From the NCBI GenBank assembly GCA_009733575.1, contig ML769662.1:22591-86590 (forward strand): a stretch of 64,000 nt of DNA, in the 5' to 3' direction. Below, in pieces: positions 43,935 to 55,430 of this stretch. A program made the position numbers and the translations under genes. The notes beneath the pieces were generated by a model, which ran no database searches, had not been told where the DNA came from, and saw nothing but the letters and a program-made list of their open reading frames with translations. The stretch is from Gymnopus androsaceus JB14 (taxonomy: Eukaryota > Basidiomycota > Agaricomycetes > Agaricales > Omphalotaceae). The number at the start of each line of letters is the position of its first letter. Within the stretch, counting starts at the first letter, position 1.

Positions 43935-45655
43935 CTATGTAATATCTAAACTAAGAATATGAGGCTCGTCAGGAGACTTGGCTCTCATAGCTCGTAATTG
44001 CAACATTTCGAAATCTGTCAAGGTATCTGACTCTTGCTGTGGATGAGAACCGCCATACTCGTTACTATTAGCATATGTCTCGTCTACATCATCCTTTGCC
44101 TTTTTGACATTCAAAATGACTCTGTTCCCGAGAACGCAGGAGAATGCTATGGTGAATCCGATGGGGACTTCCAGGAGGTCGATCTAGACTGTGTTCAGTA
44201 TAACGAAGCAGAGATGTTAATCCAACATACATTCAATAGCCAAATCAGCAAGCATACCAGATATGCCTGGAACATCCTGAAAAAAAGCGCGGGTGTGAGA
44301 AGGTGGCATAAATTAAGAGTTGATAAAACTTACACCACGTAGTAGCAGACAGAGTCCCTAATTAGGACGCCCACGAGACGTTCGGATTGAAACAGAGATC
44401 CTCTAGCTCGATAGGTCTGGAACCCGCGAACCAGAGCAAGGACGCACAAGAGCGACTCGAACGCAAGGATGGGAATCCAAAATGTATAGAAATAGGACGG
44501 AGGAAGTTGAGCAGGCATGCAGCCCAGCTGAGGTACTGATACAGCTAGAAAGTTACAAGTTAGCCTTTATGTATCACCAAAAGAGTTGCAGACTTACCAT
44601 TAAACTGCCGTAGCACAATGCCCATTATTGTTGCTGAACTAGCTGACGCAAGTAAGAAGCTCCCGACCATTAAGCCAAGAATTTTCTTGTTTAGGTTGTA
44701 TAGTGCGTATAACCGCATTTGTAGGATAGCTATTAAGGATCAGATTCGTTCAAAGTCGGTTATAGGGAAAGGGCCCACTTTCTGATATCATGCATGCGAT
44801 AAGGCCCGTCCAGCCTTGCCAGTGAAAGAATCGAAGACCTACAAAGTAGCTGTTAGTTAAATAAAATGCATCAAAGTTACACACACATACAGCTATACGA
44901 TTTTAGAGTCCCGTTCAGTCAGTTGATAGATCCGAGTGCCGCTACTTGTGACTTACCCCTGGGCGAAAGAAAAAAAAATTAGACAGGGCTGGAAAAAATC
45001 CAAGAATATACGCCTACTGAATCACTGAGAGTTCCAAAAAGAGCTGTGATGAGAATGAATTCATAATCAACAAAAGTGGATAGAAAACTTCTAAAGCGCC
45101 TACCGTAGTTGTTTACACTTTCGATTCAAGTAGAATTACGACGTGAGCGCCAACTAAACAAGATATAGATCCCACTTACACGACAGATATTAACGTGTAA
45201 TAACGATTCTGTGTGTCCAAATGGTCCTAAGCTTTCTGAAGGATAGAATGACCGGAAGGCGCTTACAATGATGAATAATATCTTTCCAATTGACCAAGAG
45301 CTTCTCTACGTCAAGATCAGCGAAGAATTATGCTTCTACCCCTAAATGGCCCCACCCAAATTAATTCGAGCTAAAAAAAATCCCAAGACTCGTGAGCGTA
45401 GGTAGTGGATAACACAGTTCCGACAGTCACCTCGTTGTCCAGCGTAAGCACTATACTCATATGAGCATATAATCCCAAGTACAATGTAGGAAAGCGCACT
45501 AACGATGATCGTAGACAATAATGGCACTTGCGGCTACTGTAAATGGGTCGGCTTAAATCACCTAACCAGTTGAAGTAACTCGATCACTCACTGCTAGCAT
45601 ATCTAGTTGCATAAACGTCTCGGACGATGTCGTCGACCAAGGCAGAAATTGACAT
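43935..45655 (-). CDS. Fungal seven-helix membrane protein, DUF6533 type
   Basis: Many short exons read right to left. Start MSISALVDDIVRDVYATRYA at 45655; intron to 45536; then AASAIIVYDHLLTLDNEV, the DUF6533 signature; WSIGKILFII; NRYYTLISVVVNNYALFGTL; HWQGWTGLIACMIS; MRLYALYNLNKKILGLMVGS; a helix FYTFWIPILAFESLLCVLAL; LGVLIRDSVCYYVV; and LLEVPIGFTIAFSCVLGNRV before the cytosolic tail, stop at 43935. Introns are 30-115 bp by my reading, so exact borders need checking. These receptors-like proteins are numerous in agaricomycetes and of unknown ligand. No frame break needed in the coding blocks I joined. Confidence 0.8.
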
Positions 45656-45757
45656 GTCGCAAGAAGTATTCCAAAGGTGTATCCTGTCGCAAGAGGCCGT
45701 CTGCGAACAAGGAGAGGAAAGGACCGTTTTCCGGGAGCGAGTGTCAGAGGCTGCAAA

Positions 45758-45765
45758 AAGCGCCT
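45758..45765 (+). promoter_or_regulatory. AAGCGCCT word upstream of DUF6533 gene
   Basis: AAAAAGCGCCTCAAAG about 105 bp before the start at 45655. Confidence 0.25.
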
Positions 45766-46313
45766 CAAAGATCAGGCTTGTGAGCTTTTATAGGCCTTTA
45801 CGAGCTTCCTCAGCCTGCATCATGCCAAACATATACAATTGCCGTGTACAAATCACCGCTCATATCCATGTAAATTTGTTCCAACAGGTTCCGAAGATTT
45901 AGCGGGAATCATGGCCGAAACGGCCAGTATACAGTTCTCATCATCAAGGCTGCTTTAAAGTGGCGAAATCCGATTCCGAGTAGGTCTTTGATAGGTTATA
46001 TGATAGAATTGCATAACGCCACAAGCCACAAAGAGTATGAAGAGGGACAAGGGTCCAGTATGATCCTGTGTGCCTCTGTGTGCCTTCGGTGTCTTGGTTG
46101 AAGGAGGGAATGAATATTTATAAATCTTCCATTCCTGGCAGATTCGAACAGTCTGTGTTTAGAAGTCCGAATATTATTATTATGGCAGTTGCCAGCGATA
46201 CATACCAGTCCTTTCAATCGTAAATCGTAGGCTCTTCGCGGTCAGGGGCCATTCACATCTTACGAGACGAATTGAAGATGGAAGAAGTTGAGAATGAAAT
46301 CAGAAAAGGCCAC
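45766..46313. other. Divergent intergenic region
   Basis: Between the DUF6533 gene (minus) and the p24 gene (plus). No further gene recognised. Confidence 0.4.
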
Positions 46314-46322
46314 GGGCGCCTA
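46314..46322 (+). promoter_or_regulatory. GGGCGCCTA promoter word upstream of p24 gene
   Basis: CACGGGCGCCTAGTTTC, 30 bp before the start; same form as the HIS5 copy at 11-19. Confidence 0.35.
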
Positions 46323-46351
46323 GTTTCAGCTCCGCCACGTTACCGACCACC

Positions 46352-47268
46352 ATGATTGAACGTATAATACTCACATTTCTTTTCCTCTTGCGCCTGTCTC
46401 TACTCGCTCGTGGATCTGCTTTGACGACTGCAATTGCTGCGAACGAAAGACTGTGTTTCTTTGCTGATGTAGATAAGGCGGGAGAAAAGATTGGCGTACG
46501 TGCAAATTGGATGGTTCCAAGTCAATTATCTGATCATTGTCCTAGTTTTACTTTGCAGTAAGGTTCCTCAATAATGCGGACGTTTTGTGTGCTTAGAGGC
46601 ACTCTAGGTTCAATCCGGCGGCTCTTTTGATATCGACTTTGACGTTAAAGACCCCAACGAGAAGGTTCTTCTCGACGGCGAACGCGAACGCCAGGGAGAC
46701 TATGTCCTGACGGCCAACACAGTCGGAGAGTATTCCTTCTGTTTCGAAAACGACATGTCAACGCTTACCGAGAAGCTCATCGACTTTGACATTATGGTGG
46801 AGAGTGAACCGCGGCGGGACGCTCCGGCGAAGGCGGGCCAGATATCGGAGCATACGAGCGCGTTGGAAGAGAGTATATTCCGCCTGAATGGGATGTTGAT
46901 GAATATTAAAAGAACACAAAAACAGTGCGTCTATGGTGCTCTCTTCATGCATAGCTCTTCTCAATGCTTTCCTCTAGTTTCCACACGCGCGACAACCGAG
47001 GGTTCTCAATCGTTGCTTCAACACAGAAGTGCGTCTTGTATTTGATAATAGCTATTTAGCAAGCTTTAACCATCATTAAATCCTCCAGTCGTTTGTTCTG
47101 GTACGCTGTCTTTGAAAGTCTGGCGGTTGTTGGAATGGCAGTGTCAGTGCGCTTCCTTTCATACCCTTTGACTTATTTATTTATCTATCCATTCTATCAA
47201 CCTACAGATTCCAAGTTTATGTTCTACAAACTTTCTTCACAAAAACCGGACGTCGATACAAGGTTTGA
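46352..47268 (+). CDS. p24/emp24 family cargo receptor (GOLD domain)
   Basis: Type I membrane protein cycling between ER and Golgi in COPII/COPI vesicles. Six exons: 46352-46495, 46546-46557 (only 12 nt, FYFA), 46608-46924, 46978-47028, 47089-47142 and 47208-47268, total 212 codons, the family length. Signal peptide (IILTFLFLLRLSLLARGSA), GOLD domain with ANERLCFFADVDKAGEKIG, VQSGGSFDIDFDVKDPNEK and GEYSFCFEND, a coiled stretch, one membrane helix WYAVFESLAVVGMAV, and a short tail ending FFTKTGRRYKV with the Phe and basic residues used for coat binding. Intact. Confidence 0.9.
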
Positions 47269-47429
47269 CATTGTCTATGTACTTATCGAATATACTGGCA
47301 TCTGGATTCCTGCATGTCGTGTCGTGTCGTTGTAAATTGATTGGAATTTCCGTCGTCAATCGTGCTGGTAATACCTGCTCCGGGTGCTCCCATGTTCCCT
47401 ATTCTCGGCGTGCTACTCTGGGGCTCAGA

Positions 47430-48480
47430 TTACGCCTCCGGTCCTCTCTGCTCGGTGGCAAGTGTTTGCTTGGCGTATAAAAATACTCCGCCTTTCTGTA
47501 GCGCCTGCATAAAAGTCAGTGGATCAGAAATGTTTCTTGTTGAATAAGAACTTACCGCCTGGTACGCAGGTCTGAAAATGATTGCAGCGAATTAAATAAC
47601 TGAGCAGAACATTTAGCACCACATTTCAAAGCTCACCGAGCCTGTACCTTCTCGATATATTTTCTTATGGCAGGATATGTCTCTGGTGTGACTATCTTTG
47701 CGACAACTAACGCTTCCAGTCCTATGATCATCGCATAGTCTGCAGAAGTTGGCCCATCAGAGCCAACAGAGAACCAGGAGTTTCTGGTGAGGTGTGTCTC
47801 GATCTAAAAGATGGTGAAAATTAGAAACCTGGTCTATAACGGTTATACTGCATTTTACTTGCCATTTTGCAGTGCCTTGGCAGATCTGGTTCGACATACA
47901 TCTCCCTATAAGCGCTGAGAGCGTAATGAAAGAGCGGTTGGAGGTACCAGGGCGCGCTGTTCGCAAAACGGAGCAGTCTTTGCCGGGTAACAAGCAGAGG
48001 CAGGAGTGTGGATTCAGCGTAGTGCGTGTCTGCAAAGAGGATGATAGGTCGACAGTCAGTCACACTGAGTGGCGGAACTTCGACTCACAATACAGATCGT
48101 CCAGCGCTCCTTCTGCGCTCATCGTTTGACTCTCGCCATACTTCTGGCGCAGATACACTTCATTGCCAAACAGATGAGAAACATACTTCAAGAGGGAGGC
48201 AAACTACTCACTTATTATCGCACAGCTTTCTCCCAGAACTATCCCTTCACTTTTATCTTCTATCACTGGAGACTTTCCCAGCGGATGAGCTTCAAAGAGC
48301 GTTGGTGGCGCCTTGAAGTCCGGCATGCGCTCATACCGCCTTACCTCGTACGGCACGCCAAGCTCTTCCTGCAGTTGGTCTTGACATCAAGGAGGTAGAT
48401 TCAAGGGTATCCTTTCCACTCACCAACAACCAGAGAATGCGCTGAGAGCGCGAGTGAGCAAGATGGTGTACCACAATCAT
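47430..48480 (-). CDS. Glutathione S-transferase, Gtt1-like
   Basis: Start MIVVHHLAHSRSQRILWLL at 48480 (exon 1 48480-48424), then EELGVPYEVRRYER...FEAHPLGKSPVIED, GESCAIIMYL, a helical C domain and TSADYAMIIGLEAL, ending ATEQRGPEA with stop at 47430. N domain is thioredoxin-like with the SRSQR start and the cis-Pro motif KSPVIED plus ESCAI for glutathione binding. At least six exons with introns of 48-66 bp. Similar to yeast Gtt1/GTE-type enzymes; unrelated in detail to the GST array at 59-64 kb. Detoxification role inferred from family. Confidence 0.85.
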
Positions 48481-49363
48481 CTTTAATGCAGGTAAGCAAT
48501 GCAAAAGGGGTTGTGTTTATTGGACCCACACTTTATACACAGATACTCTTGATGCTTCGATCTATGGTCACAGGTCACTTTGATACGTTTGTGTTGAATC
48601 GCACGATACATCCAAGTTACTGAGGCCCACTGAGGCCCTTTTGGTTTGGAATTATGAGAGGTCTTACCGTTGGGAATATTCGGTTAGAAGAAAGTCGCGG
48701 GAGTTCGTTAGGCAAAAAAGACAAGTTTCATATCCCGGGTAAGAGCTTTTCACAAGGAAAATCAGGTCAGATTCCCAATACCGACAGGAAGGCTCCGAAG
48801 AGACAGGAGCTGCGATTCATTAATATTGCAGATGTCCTCATCGAGCGCTCTCCGAGTTGATCGAATAGCTGTTGTATCATGAATAGTTCGGTGTTGCTTA
48901 CTCCCAGCACTTGATGCTGGGCTCACACCTCGCGGGGTCCAGGCCCAGGGCGATATGGTAAATTAGCCGTTCGGGAAGCGGGACCGCTATCTTTTGCATA
49001 AGTATTAGAACTCTGCATACTCTAGAATCACACACAAAAAAAAATACATGGACACTACGGGCCACTTCACCACTGTATAATTCAACAAAATTGAGCTCTC
49101 CTCATCGCTACAGTACCATAAAAGATAATACATTTGCTCGAGATTGCCTTCCTTCCTGGGTTACAGGACAAAATTGCTAAGTACTGTATATAAGACTCGG
49201 GCGAAACTCGGTCATAGCATGCAGCCTAGCGCTCAGGTATATTGTCAGGTCGAAGAGTGTCGGGGATAGCAAAGAGATCGCATCTGCCAATACTGTACAA
49301 GACGTTGTTGATCAAGAAAAAATCGGGAGTGGTAATTAGTAATTCAGCAAATGCACAAGTCGT
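48481..49363. other. Intergenic
   Basis: No gene supported. Open frames are short and without domain. A GC-rich patch (about 48900-48960) has an inverted repeat CCAGCACTTGATGCTGG. Confidence 0.4.
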
Positions 49364-50718
49364 TCACGATAAATATTTAGAGTACGAGTTTTCCCAAGCT
49401 TTCTTACCGTCGCTCTCGATAACGTCCTGGGTCGACATTCATGAGTAAGACAAATAAGTGCAAGTGAGATCGTAACTTACGCCATGGCACATAATAACTC
49501 GGTCAAAATCCCAATCGCAAACAGTTTTTATATCTCGCCGCATTGCACTGTGGACGTGAAAGTTGAAATGATGTGAGTAACAGAATAATCGAAGGCTCTC
49601 TCACTCTTTATTATCCCCGATTGACCAAAGTAACCATTTCAGTAGACCGCTTTCTGGGTTCAATTTGCCTATGATGGGGATCTTAGGTGATGTCTTCGAC
49701 TTGGAGTACTTTGTAAAAGAAAGCCACATAGTATTAATTACATCCAAAGCCGGGTGTTAGCCTTGAAGACATACCTGCTCAGTGCCTGGGAGATTGAACA
49801 ACAAGTCTGCGACAATGAGAGTTCTAGATGCAACATGTAGGAAAGCGACATCTTTGTTCGCAAACCCCGAGAAGTAACTGATCCGAAGCAAGGTCGGCTT
49901 AGACGACTTCGATGAAAAACTGGTACATATACTAACCAGGCTTTGATCTAAGATACCAGGTCAATATAGATTCGTGAACATAGATTTGATGATAACAGAC
50001 CTCGTCCTCAAACCCATATAGCGCACTTGGCGAGTCGACGCCATATTCTACAACCGGAACTGGAAGCCTTCATTAAATTTGAGCCTCGTACAAAACATAC
50101 CTCCGTCAATGACTAAATCTTCCTTGTTCTGCTTCTTCTTCTCCTTGAGACCATCAACGCCAATAACTTTTGCTTCTGGGTATGCCTTTTTGAATTGACC
50201 TTGATTGTCATGATCAAGTAGATAAGACAATCGAAAAAGGTACGTAGACCGGCTGAACTGACCGAGGAAGATATGGTGCACGATGTCAGCGGAAATAATC
50301 CATCTACATACCGCCAATCAGTTGGAAAGATACATTTTTGCTTATTTTCGATACTGACTTGACGGTCCCTAGAGAGTCTATAGTGGTCTTGGTGTCCTCA
50401 GTCAATGGCGTAGAGGCAAGGACCCATACGTCTCCACTGGAAAGTTTAACCGCAGTCGAGCGACCGCCCCAAGGTAGGAAACCAAACGGACCCCGTCCAA
50501 AAGGCCTGTTTTTAGACAGTATGAGTCTTTAGCAACAACAGATTGAAGCCATCGGCCCCAGAGAAAACGAGTTCTTACCTAGAGAATGTCCAAATATCGG
50601 ATGTGACCTAGAGAATAGAAATAAAAGCAAAATTAATTGCTAGAGAGCATAATGATACCGAACGAACGACATATACCTCGCGAATGACGAGATCTGGCAA
50701 ATTCGTGTTCTGAGACAT
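49364..50718 (-). CDS. DUF4336 family protein (metallo-beta-lactamase-like)
   Basis: Start MSQNTNLPDLVIREV at 50718; then TSDIWTFSRPFGRGPFGFLP, GGRSTAVKLSSGDVWVLAST, WIISADIVHHIFLGQF, KKAYPEAKVIGVDGLKEK, VEYGVDSPSALYGFEDE, ASRTLIVADLLFNLPGTE and a last exon DVIESDGKKAWE ending at 49364. Block order is that of fungal DUF4336 proteins, which resemble the metallo-beta-lactamase fold but lack its full metal motif. At least eight exons. Function unknown in the family. Borders of the small exons are approximate. Confidence 0.75.
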
Positions 50719-50931
50719 TCGTCAAGCCCTGATACAGTCTAAACGCTTCAAGTATGAAGTTATTTTATACCTACCGACCGAGCGGGTTCGGGTAGGGAAG
50801 TGTGGGAGCTCCGTCAATAATGAGCAATTTGGCAGCACATGAATTGATAAAGTTTACATAAATAAATAGGAACCATCCGTGGAAAGTAATAAATTCTATC
50901 TATGTACCTCAACCAGTCCTCAACCTTGGCG

Positions 50932-51190
50932 GAACTCATGGATACGAAGGTCTACTGGTCGAGCCATTCCAAATTCCTCAATACATTGGTCAACGTTAGT
51001 CACCACGGTGGCTCGAAAATGCATGCCAAAGTAGCCCTCTATACGCCCGGGGAACTTGTCCAAACCCTCCTTGTCCTGACAAGCCTCTGACCACCAAGCT
51101 CATCACTGTCGTATCTCACTCCGTCTCTGCAATAACGGGCCCATCGAAGGTCCTGAGACGCCTGACATCCGTTCTTTGGACATGAGGAGA
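50932..51190 (+). pseudogene. Inverted fragment of MYND-2
   Basis: Plus-strand copy of the MYND-2 exon that lies on the minus strand at about 31000-31265: FLNTLVNVSHHGGSKMH, ELVQTLLV, then frame changes. First element of the inverted block that continues with reductase E and a MYND-1-like fragment. Confidence 0.8.
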
Positions 51191-51224
51191 GGAGAAGAAT
51201 GAGGTCCGAGGCTCCGTTGCGAGG

Positions 51225-51244
51225 AAGGAAGGAAGGAAGGAAGT
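51225..51244. repeat. GGAA microsatellite
   Basis: Five tandem GGAA units. A longer run of the same unit occurs at 60199-60229. Confidence 0.8.
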
Positions 51245-51466
51245 TAGACTCGCGGGGCCAGTTCCTTTGCCTAAAGCAGTCCCCTCTAGAGGATGTCGGA
51301 ATAAATTCGAGAATACGAGGATTTTACAAATTATACTCAAATGCACTGTCAATTTGTTATTTTGCAAATTCTGGAGGCGGACTCGGAACGGAGCCGAGTT
51401 GATTAGATAAAGAGTATTCTAACTACGATATAAAGAGACCTTCAAAATGCCCTCTAATTATCATCA

Positions 51467-52722
51467 ATGGCCTCCTTACCCGAAACTATTAACGCGCTCC
51501 AGATCCAGTTGGACAAGACCCTCAAGGTCATCGAGATTCCTTTTGCATCACAGGATTCGGTGAAGAACCTTCCTGAAGATCAGATCATCGTAGGTGGCCT
51601 TCACTTTATTGCTCTCTTACTAATCTCTCATTTGCCAGATCCGTGTCCGTGCAGTTGGGTTGAATCCCACTGACTGGAAGCATGCTATAGGACCATTCGG
51701 CAAACCTGGAACTATCGCTGGCTGTGATGCTGCAGGCGATGTAGTCAAAGTTGGCTCCGCTGTAAAGCACTTGCAAGTAGGCGATCGTGCCTCTGGATTT
51801 ACGTGGGTTCCTTCTTTGCTTTCAACTGTCAAGTCATCAATATGAATCAGTTTCGGAGGCTCGTTCCAAACCGATAATGGTGCTTACTCGGAATATGTGC
51901 GTTTTGTCGCAGCCGTTTGCTTCAAACTTCCCAAGTCTATGACATATGAAGAAGCCGCGTCTTTCCCTATCCCTCACCTTACCGCTGTCCAAGCCTTCTA
52001 CATGCGTCTGAACATCCCCAAACCTCTCAGCCCAAACCCAAAACGCGAATCTATCCTAATTTGGGGTGGATCGACCGCCGTCGGGCACCACGCTGTACAA
52101 CTTGCAGTACTCTCAGGTTTGAAAGTTTTCGTGACAGCGAGTGTAGCCGTACATGAAGAGCTTAAGGCTCTCGGTGCAGAGGCTTGCTTCGACTACAAAG
52201 CCACGGATGTAACGAAGCAGATCGAGGCTACCGCTGGTGAGGAAGGTATTATCTATGGATTGGATACTGTTTGTGAGAATGGAAGCACAGACGCGTGTGT
52301 TGTAAGTATGATTTCTTGGTTTCCTTGAATCCAAACTTACTTCATTGATTTAGGACGCTATGTCTGCTTCTCGTGGAGGTAACATTATCACGGCTCTTCC
52401 GGTATCCGAAGCGACCAAAAACCGCCGCAAAGACGTCCATGTAGAAATGATCCTCGTCCTCACCGCAATTGGGTCTGCTGCACTATTTGGTGGTTTTCTT
52501 GATCTACCTGCCATGCCCCGGGACAAGGCCGCTGCATTGGAATACGTTTCCGAATACATGCCTCGCATCCTGGAGAACTGGAAGGAGGGCAAGGGAAGTC
52601 CCAAGTTCAATACCCAGCGTTTGAGACACATGCAAGGTGGGTTGGAGCAGATCCATGAGGGTCTTGAGATCATGAGAGATGGAAACTATAGTAGGGAGAA
52701 GCTGGTGTATACCGTGGCGTGA
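51467..52722 (+). CDS. LovC/ToxD-like enoyl reductase, copy E (intact, inverted)
   Basis: Exons 51467-51589, 51639-51802, 51851-52301 and 52354-52722 join to exactly 369 codons including stop, without breaks. Same domains as copy B: DWKHAIGPFGKPGTIAGCDA, IWGGSTAVGHHAVQLAVLSG, HMQGGLEQIHEGLEIMRDG. Differs in scattered residues (for example VEMILVLTAIGSAALFGGF). It is the only copy on the plus strand, in an inverted copy of the 24.4-31.3 kb block. Introns 48-52 bp. Confidence 0.88.
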
Positions 52723-53476
52723 AGGGACCAGTCGCCCAAAATGTAATGAACTTAAATGAAAAATTCTTCCCATTGCGAGTCGTGTACTGTAAGCGCTTGC
52801 CAAATTCTGACTATCATTTTTTTTCTTTTGCGATGTTTGAACTGTTCCATGGAATAAGTTCCCTCAGTGGCTGGCTCTAGGTTGAGCTTCACAATTTTGA
52901 CAAAACAAGAACAGAAAGTACACAAATTCGACAAGGCGGAGGTACGTATTCCCTACTTCTTTCCTTCCCTCTGTCAGGAGCTTGCAGTAACAAGGAAGGA
53001 AGTATGACTGTGTAACCTTCCAACTATACCGCCCTCCTCCGCCTACTTCCGTCGCGGCTTGCGCAAGACCGTATTGCATTAGTCAGACTCGGACTTCCTC
53101 TTCAAGACTCTTCGTACTTAAACCGGATGGTACTTGAAGTGGAAGGGTTCACTCAACATGCTGGTCAACCTCTTTTGCTCTGCTCTTGAATGCACTCATA
53201 TTATTTCGACAAGGTACAGGTATCTTTACCCTGTGAATATCCAGCTAATTCGACTATTTAAACCCACAGAAATTACTATAGACAATTTTGACACGCCGGT
53301 TCCTTCTTGTCACTGCGTCCCCATCGTCTCCGCTGTTGTGAGTGCGGCACCTCGAATGCCTGCATCGGTGTCTAATTTAAAGCATATAATTAAGCACCTT
53401 GTAGCGCCAAAATTTTGAACTGTCTGTTGCTCTCATCTATTTGCTCATCGATCTTGAAATAAACCATAGGCTTTCA
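52723..53476. other. Inverted flank between reductase E and MYND fragment
   Basis: The first part matches the region between reductase B and MYND-1 (about 27310-27400) in inverted order, including GGCAAGCGCTTAC/GTAAGCGCTTGCC. The right end carries GTAGCGCCAAAATTT before the MYND start. No separate gene seen. Confidence 0.5.
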
Positions 53477-53557
53477 ATGCCTGGGCCAGGAAGCAAGAAA
53501 AATGCCCACAAAAAGAAGAAACTGACAAGTGTTTCCGATACAACGCCTTCATAGTAG
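53477..53557 (+). pseudogene. 5' end of a MYND-1 copy
   Basis: MPGPGSKKNAHKKKKLTSVS then DTTPS and a stop, matching the first residues of MYND-1 (MPGPGSKKNAPKKKKP...). The rest continues only at 55085, beyond an inserted gene. Confidence 0.8.
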
Positions 53558-53705
53558 TAATTTGGCCTTCAAGGCTTGAACAAAAAAGCATAGCCCTGCC
53601 GTACTGAGCTCAGAGAGAATGTTATATTAGTAATACAATTAACTACATCTAAGTACTCGTACTAGCTAGGTATGGATATGGATATGGATGATAGGTGAAT
53701 AAAGT

Positions 53706-54963
53706 TCAATGATAAATGTCAAAATTATCCATTTCCGCGAACTGTCCTTTCCTAGGCACCCACGACATTATCTCCTCCTTACAAAGGACGGCCTCAACGA
53801 CTTCATCCCATTGTCCTTCTGACACCACGCGACGTCCATTCCTGTCCCAAGCGCGAACCAGCCACCACACAGGATCTGGATACGGAAGTACACGAAGCGA
53901 TAGCTCGCTAGCTGCCCTTTCCATGAGCCCCCGCGCCTTGATTCCAGCCTTTTTCGCTGCCATCTGCACTTCCAAATTGGATTCTCCGCTGGTACATGAG
54001 AAGATCTTCCGGTGAATCTGCATCGAAGTAAAGTCCAATATTGACTGCAACCGCAAAGAAAATCTCTCGTAGTATATGACGCCCTCCCAGCATCTTGTGG
54101 AGCTCCTTCTTCTCGTCGACACTCAGCTTTTCCATTCGATATCGAATGGCCATTGACGTTGTGTTGGCATGGGGCGCGCTTGTCAACTCTGGTCCTTCAT
54201 GAAGAGCAGAGACCAAGGCTTCCAGGGATAGATGAAGGTGAAGATTTCGAATGGGAGGCTCGGTACGAGAAGCATAGTAGCGAGCCACAGGACATGGGAT
54301 GAAAGGAAGACATGACTTTTCTTCAGAGACCCGAGAGTGGTAAGTGAAACGGGAGTCAGACGTTTCATTGGCGGCGCACGCAGTGAAGTTTGTCCATTCT
54401 CCACTGACCATTGCGCCAGAATAACACGAACTTGAAGACAGATATACCTGGCCCGCATGGTGACCGGAGCATTTTAGGATATCCTCGAGTGTGGACTTCT
54501 GGAGCTTCACGTCAGAGACATTGCCATGGAGCCATAGGTAGGCAGTTCTCTCCTCGACATCGCCTGTGCCTTCGTTCAAATCGCCGTGCCCATAGAGCAT
54601 GATCAAAAGAGTGTCTTCAGGCTCACAGGCCCTGCAGACGTTGATGAGTTCGATTACAATGGCAAATTGCAGTTTCCCGACGTCGCCCTTGAAGTCTTTG
54701 AACAGCGAGGAATCTTCTAACGCGAAGACCAATCTGTTGGCGTCACGGTCACCGAGCAAGTAATCGCCGGATTCAATAGAGCAGATGGAGAGCCAGCGAG
54801 ATGAGTGAGCATCGTAGTTGGGATGATGAGAAATCTGATCATGGCCCACTACGAAGTCAGTTTTGAACCAATCCTCGGGTGAGGCGAGAAGACCAAAAGT
54901 TCTGAGCTTGCCGGTGGGCGAAGCCATCTGCAGAGCAGTAGTAATGTTGGTAGGAAAAGACAT
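53706..54963 (-). CDS. Caspase-like (clan CD) protein
   Basis: Cytosolic protein with a caspase/C14-like fold: LLIMLYGHGDLN carries the candidate catalytic His and VYLSSSSCYSGAMVSGEW the candidate Cys; QFAIVIELINVCRACEPEDT precedes them. Start MSFPTNITTALQMASPTGK at 54963; an upstream in-frame ATG at 55041 would add a hydrophobic leader and cannot be excluded. Near 53995 the frame slips by one base (PEDLLMY to SGESNLEVQM), after which it continues WWLVRAWDRNGRRVVSEGQW to 53706; removing one base gives 419 codons. It lies inside a split MYND copy and points the other way. Substrate unknown; fungal relatives of this kind are uncharacterised. Confidence 0.65.
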
Positions 54964-55084
54964 CGTGAAAAATGTACAAGAACAGGAAATGAACAAGAAG
55001 AAGGATGAGTAGAAGCAAACGAAAGGGGTCTTTGGCCTCATTCGGCTTGAGCGGCTGTTGGCGCTTCCGCTCTTGTTTTGCTTT

Positions 55085-55430
55085 TCGTGTGCTCCTCGTT
55101 TCCATCATCGTATTCCATTGCTCTCAAAGTTTTTCTCGAAAAACCGTCTTCCCTCAATCTCCTTATTGCTGGTCTGCGCAGTGCGCAATGGGAGAATAAA
55201 TCTACTTGCTTAAATGGACTCAATTCAACTCTTCCGATTGGACGCCGAGTTTGACTTTGGGAATCTTATACAAACTTGGAAAGACTCTGGCCGAGCTCAT
55301 AGTGCGCACCGAGTATTCTATCGCAGACGGGTTACTTTGAAACACAAGATCCACGGACGGGCAAAATCGAAACTGGCGTTGACAAAGGACTGCTATTCCA
55401 TACCTATATCGACACGTTTCGTTGTTCAAG
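55085..55430 (+). pseudogene. Middle part of a MYND-1 copy
   Basis: Matches MYND-1 around 25860-26060 in inverted order: SIIVFHCSQ, LIAGLRSAQWEN-like codons, then FRLDAEFDFGNL. It has CGA where MYND-1 has the TGA stop at 25912. Internal deletions and frame changes; not functional. Confidence 0.8.

Noticed and set aside
44034..44342. Plus-strand open frame of 102 codons
   Set aside because: It is the antisense of well-supported DUF6533 exons.
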